Source: Aureimonas pseudogalii (lineage in GTDB: Bacteria > Pseudomonadota > Alphaproteobacteria > Rhizobiales > Rhizobiaceae). From it: 64,000 bases of DNA. This document shows positions 42,899 to 51,593 of this stretch, piece by piece. The first letter of the stretch is position 1; each line of letters opens with the position of its first letter. Below the pieces are notes generated by a model. The model saw only the letters and a program-made list of their open reading frames with translations, made no database searches and had not been told where the DNA came from. The translations under genes were made by a program, and so were the position numbers. The stretch is from contig NZ_JACIEK010000001.1 in assembly GCF_014196835.1 (NCBI RefSeq), positions 1-64,000 of the forward strand, written 5' to 3'.

Positions 42899-43968
42899 TT
42901 GCCCACCGCCGCGAGACGCGCCGCCTGATCGTCGGCGACGAGCGCGTCGATCAGCTCGTCCATCTCGCCTTCGATCACCCGGTCCAGCTTGTAGAGGGTC
43001 AGGTTGATGCGGTGGTCGGTGACCCGCCCTTGCGGGAAATTGTAGGTTCGGATGCGTTCGGACCGGTCGCCCGAGCCGATCTGGGCGCGCCGGTCGGCCG
43101 AGCGCTCGCTATCCACCCGGTTGCGCTCGATGTCGAAGAGGCGCGCGCGCAGCACCTGCATGGCGCGCGCGCGGTTCTGATGCTGCGACTTCTCGGACGA
43201 CGTCACCATGATGCCGGTCGGAAGATGCGTGATGCGCACCGCCGAGTCGGTGGTGTTGACGTGCTGGCCGCCCGATCCCGAAGCGCGCATCGTGTCGATG
43301 CGGATATCCTCGGGACGGATGTCGATGTCGACCTCCTCGGCCTCCGGCAGCACCGCGACGGTGGCGGCCGAGGTGTGAATGCGGCCCTGGCTCTCGGTGG
43401 CGGGCACGCGCTGCACCCGGTGAACGCCGCTCTCGAACTTCATGCGCGAGAAGACGCCGACGCCCTTCACCGAGGCCACGACCTCGCGATAGCCGCCCGC
43501 CTCGCCCTCGGAGGCTTCCAGCACCTCGATGCGCCAGCCCCGCGCGTCGGCGTAGCGCTGATACATGCGAAAAAGGTCGCCCGCGAAGAGCCCGGCCTCC
43601 GAGCCGCCGGTGCCGGCGCGGATTTCAAGGATGGCGCCCTTCGCGTCGGCGGCGTCCTTGGGTAGCAGCAGGATCATCACCTCGCTGCGCAGCCCTTCCA
43701 GCCGCTCCTCCAGCTCGTCGATCTCCGATGCCGCGAGGTCGCGCATCTCGCGGTCGGCGGTGGGATCGACGAGAAGCTGGCGAAGGTCGGCCAGTTCCCG
43801 CTCGTTCGCACGATAGGCGCGGATACCCGCGACGACATCCTCCAGCGAAGAATACTCGGCGGCGATGCGCGCATAGGTCTCGTGATCGGGCCCCGACGCC
43901 ATCTGCGCGTGAAGATCCTCGGCACGGCGCAGGATCTCGGTCATCGTCTGTTCGGGCAGAATGGCCAT
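42895..43968 (-). CDS. prfA: peptide chain release factor 1
   Basis: A 357-residue class I release factor recognising UAA/UAG. The GGQ motif is at residues 233-235 ([20 protein letters not shown]), with the codon-recognition domain (about 120-220, including the PAT tripeptide in [14 protein letters not shown]) before it and the helical domain 1 at the start. An in-frame Met at residue 9 ([14 protein letters not shown]) is an alternative start. It lies between ptsP and prmC, the order usual in Hyphomicrobiales. It ends in a 4-base overlap with the putative prmC start. Confidence 0.97.
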   Translation of the reverse strand: MAILPEQTMTEILRRAEDLHAQMASGPDHETYARIAAEYSSLEDVVAGIRAYRANERELADLRQLLVDPTADREMRDLAASEIDELEERLEGLRSEVMILLLPKDAADAKGAILEIRAGTGGSEAGLFAGDLFRMYQRYADARGWRIEVLEASEGEAGGYREVVASVKGVGVFSRMKFESGVHRVQRVPATESQGRIHTSAATVAVLPEAEEVDIDIRPEDIRIDTMRASGSGGQHVNTTDSAVRITHLPTGIMVTSSEKSQHQNRARAMQVLRARLFDIERNRVDSERSADRRAQIGSGDRSERIRTYNFPQGRVTDHRINLTLYKLDRVIEGEMDELIDALVADDQAARLAAVGN

Positions 43969-44057
43969 GCGTGTCTTTCAGGATGCGGCGGCGGTCTCGC
44001 CCGCTCCCGCACCGGGATGCCCCGAGGCGTCGGCAGGCGCGCCGCGCGGCCGCGTCG

Positions 44058-46325
44058 TCAGCAGATGATGGCGTTGGCGGCGGCGAACTCTTCCAGCATC
44101 TGCCGGAAGGTCTGCCGGGGGTGCTTGTCGCCGAGATGCATCATGACCGCCTTGTGGAGCTTCTCGGCGTCGAGATCCAGCAGCATCGCCTTCACCGGAC
44201 CGATCGCCGACGAGGTCATCGATATGGAGCGGAACCCCAGCCCGATCAACGCCATGGCCGAGAGCGGGCGACCCGCCATCTCGCCGCAGAGGGTCACCGA
44301 CACGGAGTTGCGCTGACCGGCGTCGAGAATGTCCTTCAACGCGCGCATGAAGGGCGTCGACAAATCGTCGAAGCGGCCGGAGATCTGCGCGTTGCCGCGA
44401 TCGACGGCGCAGAAGAACTGGAACAGGTCGTTCGAGCCGATCGACACGAAATCAACGAGTTGCATCAACTCGTCCAGCTGGAAGAGGAGCGAGGGGACCT
44501 CGATCATCGCGCCGAGCTTCAGGCGCTTCGGCATCACGTGAGCGAAGCGCGTCAGGTGCTTGAACTCGCGCGAGATCAGGTCGCGCGCCTTCCGCAGCTC
44601 GTCGAGATCGGTCACCATCGGGAACATCACGCGCAACTCGCGTCCGCCCGCCGCCTTCAGGAGCGCGCGCAGCTGCGTTCGCATGAGGCCGGGGCGATCC
44701 AGCGCCAGCCGCAACGCGCGATAGCCAAGCGCCGGGTTCTCCTCCGGCGAATGGTGCAGATAGGGCAGCACCTTGTCGCCGCCGATGTCGAGCGTGCGGA
44801 ACGTCACCGGCCGCCCGTCGGCGGCATCGAGCACCGAGGCGTAGAGCCGCTCCTGATCGCTGGTCTTGGGCAGCGTCGAGGCGATCATGAACTGGAGTTC
44901 GGTGCGGAACAGGCCGATGCCCGCCGCGCCCGCGGCTTCCAGCTGCGGCAGGTCGACGAGCAGGCCGGCATTCATCAGGAGGTCGATCGGCTGACCGTCC
45001 TTGGTGCAGGCCGCCACGTCGCGCAGCGCCTTGTAGCGCTCCTGCCGCTTGGCGCGGAACTGCACGCGCTCGGCGAAGGTCTTCTCGATGTCGGCGGGCG
45101 GGCGCAGATGGACGCTCCCCTCCTCGCCGTCGACGATGATGGCGTCGCCCTTCTCCGCCATGGAGACGGCGCCCTTCACCTGCCCCACCACGGGGATGCC
45201 GAGCGCGCGCGCCACGATCACGACGTGGCTCGTCGGCGCGCCCTCTTCCAGCACGAGCCCGCGGATCTGCTCGCGGCGATAGTCGAGGAGTTCGGCCGCA
45301 CCCATCGAGCGCGACACGATCACCGCGTCGCCGCTCGCCCCCTCGCCGAAGAGATCGCCGGCCCGGCCCATCAGCTCGCGCAGCAGCCGGTTGGCGAGAT
45401 CGTCGAAATCGTGCAGGCGCTCGCGCAGATAGGGGTCGGTCATGTGCATCATGCGCGCGCGCATGTCGTTCTGCACCTTCTCGACCGAGGCCTCGGCGGT
45501 GAGGCCGTTGCGCACGGATTCCTCCAGCCGCCGGACCCAGCCGCGATCATGCGCGAACATGCGGTAGGCCTCGAGCACGGCGCGGTGCTCGCCTTCGGCC
45601 GCCATGTCGCGACGCGAGAGCATGTCCTCGATGGAGATGCGCAGGGACGACAGCGCCTTCTCCAGCCGCGTCATCTCGGCGTCGGCATCCTCGTTGAAGA
45701 GGTTGGTGACGACGACACGCGGCTCGTGCAGGATGACGTGGCCAAGCCCGATGCCGTCGGCGAGCGCGATGCCGTTGAAATGCACGGGGCGCGAGAGATC
45801 GAGCACGACGCCGGGCCGCGACAGGCCTTCGAGGCTGCCGGCCGCGATCATCTCGGCGGCGACCATGGCCACCGTTTCCAGCGCCTCGGTCTCCTCGTCC
45901 TTGTAGACGCGCTTTTCCTTGTTCTGCACCACGAGCACGCCGAGCGTGCGACCGGCCCGCAGGATCGGCACGCCCATGAAGGAGGCGAAGATCTCCTCGC
46001 CCGTCTCCGGCAGGTAGGTGAAGGCCGGGTGCTTCTGCGCGTCCTGCAGGTTGAGCGCGCGGGCCGTCGCCGCGATCGTGCCGACCAGCCCCTCGCCGAG
46101 GCGCAGTTGCGCCAGATGCACGGAGCCGGGATTGAGGCCCTCGGTGGCGTAGAGTTCGAGCACGCCGTCGGCGCGCAGGACGTAGAGCGAGCAGACTTCC
46201 GCCACCATGTTGGCGGCGATCTGGCGGACGATTTCGTCGAGCCGGGCCTGGGGCTCCAACGGCTCGGCCATCAGTTCCCTGATCCGGCGCATGAGGAGGC
46301 GCGGTCCCGAGGAGTCGCTTCGCAT
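44058..46325 (-). CDS. ptsP: nitrogen PTS enzyme I, PtsP (EI-Ntr)
   Basis: A 755-residue phosphoenolpyruvate-protein phosphotransferase. An N-terminal GAF domain (about 20-160) senses a nitrogen signal such as glutamine. The swivelling domain carries the phospho-His in EEGAPTSHVVIVARALGIPV. The C-terminal PEP-binding TIM barrel (about 425-730) has LFRTELQFM, the Arg/Glu metal site and the catalytic Cys in LCGEMAGRP. It phosphorylates NPr (HPr-like), which passes phosphate to EIIA-Ntr to regulate nitrogen and potassium metabolism. ATG 46325 has GGAAG upstream. It lies between lysC and prfA. Confidence 0.97.
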   Translation of the reverse strand: MRSDSSGPRLLMRRIRELMAEPLEPQARLDEIVRQIAANMVAEVCSLYVLRADGVLELYATEGLNPGSVHLAQLRLGEGLVGTIAATARALNLQDAQKHPAFTYLPETGEEIFASFMGVPILRAGRTLGVLVVQNKEKRVYKDEETEALETVAMVAAEMIAAGSLEGLSRPGVVLDLSRPVHFNGIALADGIGLGHVILHEPRVVVTNLFNEDADAEMTRLEKALSSLRISIEDMLSRRDMAAEGEHRAVLEAYRMFAHDRGWVRRLEESVRNGLTAEASVEKVQNDMRARMMHMTDPYLRERLHDFDDLANRLLRELMGRAGDLFGEGASGDAVIVSRSMGAAELLDYRREQIRGLVLEEGAPTSHVVIVARALGIPVVGQVKGAVSMAEKGDAIIVDGEEGSVHLRPPADIEKTFAERVQFRAKRQERYKALRDVAACTKDGQPIDLLMNAGLLVDLPQLEAAGAAGIGLFRTELQFMIASTLPKTSDQERLYASVLDAADGRPVTFRTLDIGGDKVLPYLHHSPEENPALGYRALRLALDRPGLMRTQLRALLKAAGGRELRVMFPMVTDLDELRKARDLISREFKHLTRFAHVMPKRLKLGAMIEVPSLLFQLDELMQLVDFVSIGSNDLFQFFCAVDRGNAQISGRFDDLSTPFMRALKDILDAGQRNSVSVTLCGEMAGRPLSAMALIGLGFRSISMTSSAIGPVKAMLLDLDAEKLHKAVMMHLGDKHPRQTFRQMLEEFAAANAIIC

Positions 46326-46417
46326 CTGAGGCGTCTTCCGTCAGTCGGAGGAGTCATGTCGCGCGGACGAAACCCGCCCGCGCCACGGCCGGCACGACCC
46401 TCGCGTGTCGCGTCCGT

Positions 46418-47671
46418 TCAAGCTTTGTCGAGACCGTACACGGAATGCAAGGTACGCACCGCGAGTTCCGAGAACTCGCCGTCGATGAGGATTGAGATCT
46501 TAATCTCGGACGTGGTGATGGCGCGGATGTTGATGCCCCGGCCGGCCAGCGCCTTGAACGCGGTGGCCGCGACGCCGGTGTGCGAGCGCATGCCGATGCC
46601 GATCACCGAGACCTTGGTCAGCCCCTTCTCCGACTGGATCACGTCGAAGCGCATGGTCGACTTCGCGTCCTCCAGCACGGCCGTCGCCTTGGCGAGGTCG
46701 CCGGCCGGCACGGTGAAGGTCATGTCGGTGCGGGTGCCGTCCTCGGAGATGTTCTGGACGATCATGTCGACGTTGACGCCGGCATCGGCCAGCGGGCCGA
46801 AGATGGCGGCGGCGACGCCAGGCTGGTCCTCGACCCGGCGCAGCGAGATCTGCGCCTCGTCCTTGGCGTAGGCGATGCCGGTGACGACCTGCTGTTCCAC
46901 GATTTCATCCTCGTCGCAAATGAGAGTGCCCGGCGGGTTGAGAAGGTCTCCCATGCCGGGCGCGTCCGGGTCCTCGAAGGAGGAACGCACGAAGGTGCGC
47001 ACCTTGTGGACCATCGCCAGTTCCACGGAGCGGACCTGCAGCACCTTGGCACCGAGCGAGGCCATCTCCAGCATTTCCTCGAACGAGATCCGGGCGAGGC
47101 GCCGGGCCTTGGGCTCGATGCGCGGATCGGTCGTGTAGACGCCGTCGACATCCGTGTAGATGTCGCAGCGGTCGGCCTTCAGGCCCGCCGCGATCGCGAC
47201 GGCCGAGGTGTCGGAGCCGCCGCGTCCGAGCGTGGCGATCCGGTTGTCGGGCGCCAGACCCTGGAAGCCGGCGATCACCGCCACCTGCCCCTCGCCAAAG
47301 CGGCGCACGATCTCAGCGCCGTCGATCTCCTGGATGCGGGCGGCGCCATGCGCGCCGTCGGTGCGAATCGGGATCTGCCAGCCCATCCAGGAGCGGGCGT
47401 TGACGCCCATGTTCTGCAGGGTGATGGCCAGCAGTCCGGCCGTCACCTGCTCGCCCGAGGCGACCACCGCGTCGTATTCGCGGGCGTCGTGCATGGGCGA
47501 GGCCTCGGTGCACCAGCCGACGAGCTCGTTGGTCTTGCCGGACATGGCGGAGACCACCACGGCCACCTGATGGCCGGCGTCGACTTCGCGCTTCACGTGG
47601 CGGGCGACGTTGCGGATCCGGGCGATATCGGCGACGGATGTGCCGCCGAACTTGAGAACGAGACGCGCCAT
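46418..47671 (-). CDS. lysC: aspartate kinase
   Basis: A 417-residue aspartokinase, first enzyme of Lys/Met/Thr synthesis. The kinase domain starts [20 protein letters not shown] (KFGGTS motif), continues with [20 protein letters not shown] and ends about residue 245. Two C-terminal ACT domains (about 265-410), including [20 protein letters not shown], give feedback control. The open frame continues upstream of ATG 47671, but that sequence is not aspartokinase. It is divergent from ubiG and followed by ptsP. Confidence 0.97.
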   Translation of the reverse strand: MARLVLKFGGTSVADIARIRNVARHVKREVDAGHQVAVVVSAMSGKTNELVGWCTEASPMHDAREYDAVVASGEQVTAGLLAITLQNMGVNARSWMGWQIPIRTDGAHGAARIQEIDGAEIVRRFGEGQVAVIAGFQGLAPDNRIATLGRGGSDTSAVAIAAGLKADRCDIYTDVDGVYTTDPRIEPKARRLARISFEEMLEMASLGAKVLQVRSVELAMVHKVRTFVRSSFEDPDAPGMGDLLNPPGTLICDEDEIVEQQVVTGIAYAKDEAQISLRRVEDQPGVAAAIFGPLADAGVNVDMIVQNISEDGTRTDMTFTVPAGDLAKATAVLEDAKSTMRFDVIQSEKGLTKVSVIGIGMRSHTGVAATAFKALAGRGINIRAITTSEIKISILIDGEFSELAVRTLHSVYGLDKA

Positions 47672-47897
47672 GACCCCATCGAGACTGCGGGGGATCGCCG
47701 ATCGGCCGGGATCCTCAAGGAAAGACAAGCCACGACCCCGGTCTCGCCCGCAAAAAGAAGCGGACGCCGGAGCAGCAGGCGGGCCGGAGGTAGCCGAAGC
47801 GCGACCTTTTCGCAAGGCGACCCCCGAAGCCGCCCGCTTGACTTTGGCGCCCACGGCGGAACATCCGGTGGACCGACGACAGGCGAGGCGAGGCGAG

Positions 47898-48647
47898 ATG
47901 ACGATGGACGCGCGGCAGACGAGTGTGGACGCCGACGAGGTGGAGCGCTTCTCGCGGCAGGCGGCGGAATGGTGGAACCCCACCGGCAAGTTCAAGCCGC
48001 TGCACAAGTTCAACCCCGTCCGCCTCGCCTACATCCGCGAGCAGGTGGCGATGAACTTCGGCTCCGACCTGCGCTCGATACGCCCCTTCGAGGGTCTACG
48101 CATGCTCGACATCGGCTGTGGCGGCGGGCTGATCGCCGAACCCCTCGCCCGCCTCGGCGCCGAGGTCGTGGGAGCCGACGCCTCCGTCACCAACATCGAG
48201 GTGGCAAAGCTCCACGCCGAGCAGAGCGGCGTCACGGTGGACTACCGTGCCGAGACGGCCGAAGCGCTGGAGGCGGCCGGCGAGCGCTTCGACGTGGTGC
48301 TGGCGCTCGAAGTGGTGGAGCACGTCTCCGACGTCGATTTCTTCCTGCGCTCGGCCGCGCGCATGGTGAAGCCGGGCGGGCTGATTCTCGTCGCCACGAT
48401 CAACCGCACCTTCAAGGCGATGACCTTCGCCATCGTCGGCGCCGAGTACGTGCTCGGCTGGCTGCCGAAGGGCACGCATCAATATTCCAAGCTCGTGCGA
48501 CCGGCCGAGATCGAGACGCCGTTGCGCGGCGAAGGCATCGAGATGATCGACGAGACCGGCATCGTCTACCATCCGCTGGCCGACGAATGGCGGCGCTCGC
48601 GCGACACGGACGTCAATTACATGGTGCTCGGCCGGCGCATCGCCTGA
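47898..48647 (+). CDS. ubiG: ubiquinone biosynthesis O-methyltransferase UbiG
   Basis: A 249-residue class I methyltransferase acting twice in ubiquinone synthesis. UbiG-specific [23 protein letters not shown] motif [20 protein letters not shown] and the membrane-interaction segment [20 protein letters not shown] are seen. ATG 47898 (MTMDARQTS) follows GGCGAG; a second ATG at 47904 is possible. Divergent from lysC with 226 bases between, a constant arrangement in this order. An inverted repeat follows at 48681-48712. Confidence 0.95.
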   Translation: MTMDARQTSVDADEVERFSRQAAEWWNPTGKFKPLHKFNPVRLAYIREQVAMNFGSDLRSIRPFEGLRMLDIGCGGGLIAEPLARLGAEVVGADASVTNIEVAKLHAEQSGVTVDYRAETAEALEAAGERFDVVLALEVVEHVSDVDFFLRSAARMVKPGGLILVATINRTFKAMTFAIVGAEYVLGWLPKGTHQYSKLVRPAEIETPLRGEGIEMIDETGIVYHPLADEWRRSRDTDVNYMVLGRRIA

Positions 48648-48680
48648 GCCGCGACACACCACGATCCGGCATCCCCTTTT

Positions 48681-48712
48681 CCGCCCGCTCGGCCTTCCGG
48701 CCCGGCGGGCGG
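48681..48712 (+). terminator. possible terminator after ubiG
   Basis: A 7-bp stem CCGCCCG / CGGGCGG with an 18-base loop that can itself pair partly. No T-run; weak. Confidence 0.35.
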
Positions 48713-48792
48713 TCTGCTATGGAATGCTTCAGATTGCAGTCAAGTTTGACGCTCGGCGCGCGCGACGCGCGAGGGCGGGAGCAGGATACGGC

Positions 48793-49275
48793 ATGGCAGC
48801 GACTTCGATGCGGACCGACGGCCCCTCCGGCAGCGCCGCGGTTCTGGCTTTCCCGCGTTGTCCGACCGCCGATCGCATCGCCGCTCCGCGCCAGCTGAGC
48901 GAGACGCAGCGGCTGGATCTCGAGCGCCTTCGCTGGCTCGCGCTTCGCTCGCAGCTGGCCCCCAAGCCCGATCTCGACCAGGCCTGCTACGTGCTGGCCG
49001 GCCAGCCCGCGGTGTCGCTGGATCGCTATGCCACCGCCTTCTTCCGCGGCCTCTGCGACAACGCCACCGGCGAGATGACGATCTATCGGCCGGGCGCGCG
49101 TGCCGTGGGCGACGACGAACTCTGGCTGATCCGGCTGCTCGACGCGTGGCGCGGCGGCGAGGACAAGCTCGCCGGGGCCCTCGTCGGCTGGCGGGTGAAG
49201 GGCTCGGCGCGCCGGTGGATGCGGTTCCTGTCGGCTCGCATGGTCGAGGCGCTCGACGAAACCCGCGCAGTTTAG
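48793..49275 (+). CDS. hypothetical conserved-looking protein
   Basis: A 160-residue soluble protein with AGGAT 8 bases before ATG 48793. The C-terminal half is helical and amphipathic (LDRYATAFFRGLCDNATGEM, DDELWLIRLLDAWRGGEDKL, VGWRVKGSARRWMRFLSARM). I do not recognise the family. The stop codon lies inside the first Irr-type box upstream of dps, so the gene ends in the dps control region. Confidence 0.65.
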   Translation: MAATSMRTDGPSGSAAVLAFPRCPTADRIAAPRQLSETQRLDLERLRWLALRSQLAPKPDLDQACYVLAGQPAVSLDRYATAFFRGLCDNATGEMTIYRPGARAVGDDELWLIRLLDAWRGGEDKLAGALVGWRVKGSARRWMRFLSARMVEALDETRAV

Positions 49276-49287
49276 AATGATTCAAAA
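49271..49287. promoter_or_regulatory. Irr-type ICE box 1 upstream of dps
   Basis: TTTAGAATGATTCAAAA matches 15 of the 16 defined positions of the consensus TTTRGAAYNRTTCYAAA (one mismatch). It overlaps the stop codon of the preceding gene and lies just upstream of the predicted dps -35 element. Confidence 0.6.
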
Positions 49288-49293
49288 TTAGAC

Positions 49294-49322
49294 TTGAAGC
49301 CGCGATCGTTCGCGCATAGATT
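49294..49322 (+). promoter_or_regulatory. predicted sigma-70-type promoter of dps
   Basis: TTGAAG at 49294-49299 and TAGATT at 49317-49322 with a 17-base spacer, about 49 bases before the dps start codon. The -10 element is overlapped by the second ICE box, so a bound repressor would block transcription. Confidence 0.55.
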
Positions 49323-49336
49323 GGAATCATTCCAAA
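49320..49336. promoter_or_regulatory. Irr-type ICE box 2 upstream of dps
   Basis: ATTGGAATCATTCCAAA matches 15 of the 16 defined ICE positions and is a near-perfect dyad. It overlaps the end of the dps -10 element and the predicted transcription start, a repressor position consistent with shutting down iron storage when iron is scarce. Confidence 0.65.
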
Positions 49337-49370
49337 CAGCCCGTTCGGCTGCTCACCACAGGAGAATCCC

Positions 49371-49841
49371 ATGGGCCTCGTCGCCGCGAAGATCGAACCC
49401 GCCGCCAAGGAAGACATCGTCAACGGTCTGACGCAGGCGCTGGCCGAGACGAATGTCGAGACCTTGAAGGCCCAGAACTTCCACTGGAACGTCACGGGCA
49501 TGAGCTTCGGACCGCTGCACGAGTTGTTCCAGAAGATCTACGAGGATCATTTCGAGGGCCAGGATCTCCTCGCCGAGCGCATCAAGGCGTTCGACGCGCA
49601 TGCCGAGGGCCGCTACTCGGTCTTCCTCGAGCGCTCCGCCATCGAGGAGCATGACGGCCACGCCGACGCGCGCACGATGATCGAGGTCCTCCTGAAGGAC
49701 CAGGAGACCCTGTCGTCCACCCTCTCCTCGCTCGCGCAGGTTGCCGAGGAGCATGGCGACTGGGCGACGAACGATCTGGCGACCGGCCGCATCGAGATCC
49801 ACGACAAGTTCGCCTGGATGCTGCGCGCCCACCTGAAGTAG
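49371..49841 (+). CDS. dps: Dps-family ferritin-like DNA-protection protein
   Basis: A 156-residue Dps mini-ferritin. The ferroxidase ligands at the subunit interface are present: His38 (NFHWNVTG), His50 (LHELFQ), Asp65 and Glu69 (GQDLLAERI). It forms a 12-mer that oxidises and stores iron, using H2O2, and protects DNA. There is no Lys-rich N-terminal tail of the E. coli type, so DNA binding is less certain. ATG 49371 has CAGGAG upstream. A predicted promoter with two Irr-type boxes precedes the gene and a terminator follows. Confidence 0.95.
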   Translation: MGLVAAKIEPAAKEDIVNGLTQALAETNVETLKAQNFHWNVTGMSFGPLHELFQKIYEDHFEGQDLLAERIKAFDAHAEGRYSVFLERSAIEEHDGHADARTMIEVLLKDQETLSSTLSSLAQVAEEHGDWATNDLATGRIEIHDKFAWMLRAHLK

Positions 49842-49873
49842 TCGTAGCCGACACTTCGCCGGAATGATGGAAG

Positions 49874-49901
49874 GCCCGCCCGAGCGATCGGCGGGCTTTT
49901 T
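49874..49901 (+). terminator. rho-independent terminator of dps
   Basis: A 7-bp stem GCCCGCC / GGCGGGC with a 9-base loop, followed by five T residues, 33 bases after the dps stop codon. Confidence 0.9.
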
Positions 49902-49932
49902 CCATTGCGAGCTTGAAGGCTATCGCATCGAC

Positions 49933-49968
49933 TTGACGACATCACCATCTGTACCGATGATCGTACAG
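49933..49968 (+). promoter_or_regulatory. yefM-yoeB promoter with overlapping TGTAC dyad operator
   Basis: TTGACG at 49933-49938 and GATGAT at 49956-49961 with a 17-base spacer form a good promoter. The dyad CTGTAC (49949-49954) / GTACAG (49963-49968) lies over the -10 element. YefM-YoeB operators are known to use TGTACA cores, so autorepression by the antitoxin complex is likely. Confidence 0.65.
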
Positions 49969-49986
49969 AATGGAGCGAGCGTCGTC

Positions 49987-50244
49987 ATGACCCATGTTGG
50001 CTTTACCGAATTTCGTCAGAACCTCGCGAAGCACTTCGACGAAGTGACGGACTCCCGCGCTCCGCTGATCGTCACCCGCCGAAAAGGCAGGTCGATGGTG
50101 GTGATGTCCGAAGAGGAGTACGAGGGCCTTCAGGAGACCATCCATCTTCTCCGAAGCCCTGCGAATGCCACTCGTCTCCTGCAGTCGATAGATGAACTCG
50201 ATGCCTGTGGTGGTGTGGAACGAGCGCTGGTCGATGAGACGTGA
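49987..50244 (+). CDS. yefM: type II antitoxin of the YefM/Phd family
   Basis: An 85-residue antitoxin. The Phd/YefM DNA-binding fold is seen in FTEFRQNLAKHFDEVTDSRA, then PLIVTRRKGRSMVVMSEEEY; the YefM hallmark LLRSPANATRLLQSIDEL and an acidic disordered tail (VERALVDET) neutralise the toxin. ATG 49987 is the YefM-like start, with GGAG about 11 bases upstream; an ATG at 49957 lies inside the operator and is less likely. The TGA overlaps the yoeB GTG by 4 bases. Confidence 0.93.
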   Translation: MTHVGFTEFRQNLAKHFDEVTDSRAPLIVTRRKGRSMVVMSEEEYEGLQETIHLLRSPANATRLLQSIDELDACGGVERALVDET

Positions 50245-50507
50245 AGATCGTTTGGTCGCAGAACGCCTGGACCGACTATCTCGATTGGCAGATCCATGAC
50301 CCTGTCATCATCGGCAGGATCAACGAACTGATCCGCTCGGCGATGCGCACCCCCTTCGTCGGTCTTGGAAAGCCCGAGCCGCTGAAGGGCGATCTATCCG
50401 GATGGTGGTCTCGCCGGATCACCAGCGATCACCGCCTGGTGTACCGCATTCGCGGTTCGAAGGACGATCAGGCGATCGAGATCGCTCAATGCCGGTTTCA
50501 CTATTGA
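50241..50507 (+). CDS. yoeB: type II toxin YoeB, ribosome-dependent mRNA endonuclease
   Basis: An 88-residue RelE-superfamily toxin that cuts mRNA at the ribosomal A site. Catalytic residues of YoeB are in place: Glu46, Arg65, His87 and Tyr88 (the C-terminal FHY), with the conserved core GKPEPLKGDLSGWWSRRI. All key residues are intact, so the toxin is probably active. It starts at GTG 50241, overlapping yefM (GTGA), so toxin is made only when antitoxin is translated. A small hairpin (50515-50530) follows. Confidence 0.93.
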   Translation: MKIVWSQNAWTDYLDWQIHDPVIIGRINELIRSAMRTPFVGLGKPEPLKGDLSGWWSRRITSDHRLVYRIRGSKDDQAIEIAQCRFHY

Positions 50508-50532
50508 GCGAATCGGCCGAGTGCTCGGCCAA

Positions 50533-50820
50533 CTAAGCGTCGGCGTCCAGCGGACAGGCCACGCCCTCCGCCTCGCACTTGCGGCGATAGGCGATGACCC
50601 AGAAGGCCGGGTTCTTGTGCTCGGCCTCCAGCCGCGCCAGAAGCGCTTCGAAGAAGCGCTTCTTGGCTTCCGCCTGCCCGGCTCGGGGGAAGCTGTCCTT
50701 CTCGGCCTTGGTCATCATGCAGCCGACGCAGCGACCGGCGCGCTTGTACTTGCAGACGTCGACGCACGGGCTCGGAGCGTCCGCCCACAGCGCGTCGGTC
50801 TGGCTTGTCGTCTCGGACAT
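50533..50820 (-). CDS. DUF1289 family protein, copy 1
   Basis: A 95-residue protein with the Cys-rich DUF1289 motif SPCVDVCKYKRAGRCVGCMM, where four cysteines (CxxxCx7CxxC) could bind a metal, followed by a helical region and a further Cys pair (KCEAEGVACPLDADA). It is paralogous to the product of 50836-51126, located 15 bases upstream on the same strand. Unlike the common short DUF1289 proteins it has a long helical C-terminus. Function unknown. Confidence 0.8.
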   Translation of the reverse strand: MSETTSQTDALWADAPSPCVDVCKYKRAGRCVGCMMTKAEKDSFPRAGQAEAKKRFFEALLARLEAEHKNPAFWVIAYRRKCEAEGVACPLDADA

Positions 50821-50835
50821 GGCGGCCTCCCCTTC

Positions 50836-51126
50836 TCAGCCAGCCTGCGAGGCTTCGGCCGGCCGTTCGAGCTTGTCGAGCGGACAGGGCCGATCCTTGC
50901 GCTCGCAGCGGCGGCGATACATGCGCGACCAGTAGGCGTAGCGGCCCTTGGCCTCCAGCCGCTCCGCCAGAACAAGGAAGAACGCCTTCTTCGCGGTCTT
51001 GCCCGCCAGCCGCTTGAAGGCCTTCTTCTCGGGCTTGGTCATTCGACAACCGATGCATTCGCCGCCGTCGCGGAACTTGCAGACGTCGATGCAGGGCGAC
51101 GGGGCTTTTGCCCAGGTCTTGGCCAT
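50836..51126 (-). CDS. DUF1289 family protein, copy 2
   Basis: A 96-residue paralogue of the neighbouring DUF1289 protein, sharing SPCIDVCKFRDGGECIGCRM and the basic helical segment ending in RRCERKDRPCPLDKLE. ATG 51126 has TGGAG upstream. The two copies are adjacent and may be translated from one mRNA together with the DUF1178 gene 29 bases upstream. Confidence 0.8.
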   Translation of the reverse strand: MAKTWAKAPSPCIDVCKFRDGGECIGCRMTKPEKKAFKRLAGKTAKKAFFLVLAERLEAKGRYAYWSRMYRRRCERKDRPCPLDKLERPAEASQAG

Positions 51127-51155
51127 GGTGTCTCCAGCGGTGTCGGCCGCCGCCT

Positions 51156-51593
51156 TCAGTTCTTGTCTTCGGGCAAGGCGGGAAGCGGAAGCGCGGCGAT
51201 GCCCTCCTCCAGAAGGCCCTTCACCTGCGGCGCCGTCGCCTCGCCGTAGATGCGGCGTTCCTCGCTCTCGCCGTAGTGGATACGGCGCGCCTCTTCCGCG
51301 AAGTTCGGCCCGACATAGTCGGCCTTGGCGCGCACCTCCCGCGCCATCTCCTGCATCTGCCGGTAGAGGGCCACCATCTCGGCCGGCGGGCGGGCGACGG
51401 CTTCGGTCGAGGCAGGTGCCACGGCGGAAGCGCCGACCGCCGGTCGCATCAGGGCCTTGGCGACAGTCGAAGATCCGCAGGCCGGACATTCCAGCAAGCC
51501 GCGAGCCGCCTGAGCGTCGAAATCGGCGCCGCTGCGAAACCAGCCGTCGAACGCATGGCCCTCCGGCTCACAGCGCAGCGCGTAGCGGATCAT
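51156..51593 (-). CDS. DUF1178 family protein
   Basis: A 145-residue protein that begins MIRYALRCEPEGHAFDGWFR, with a Cys pair (ECPACGS) later, the pattern of DUF1178, a small zinc-ribbon-containing family often next to a nitrilase homologue and grxC in alphaproteobacteria. The C-terminal half (EEARRIHYGESEERRIYGEA) is also conserved. Function is unknown. ATG 51593 overlaps the end of the nitrilase gene by 4 bases (ATGA), so they are coupled. Confidence 0.85.
   Translation of the reverse strand: MIRYALRCEPEGHAFDGWFRSGADFDAQAARGLLECPACGSSTVAKALMRPAVGASAVAPASTEAVARPPAEMVALYRQMQEMAREVRAKADYVGPNFAEEARRIHYGESEERRIYGEATAPQVKGLLEEGIAALPLPALPEDKN

Noticed and set aside
43728-46871. Long plus-strand open frame opposite prfA, ptsP and lysC
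   Set aside because: Antisense shadow; composition (His/Arg/Gly/Ala) and lack of motifs show it is not coding.
46580-48898. Long plus-strand open frame running from lysC antisense into ubiG
   Set aside because: It is not in the ubiG frame; shadow of lysC and ubiG in another frame.
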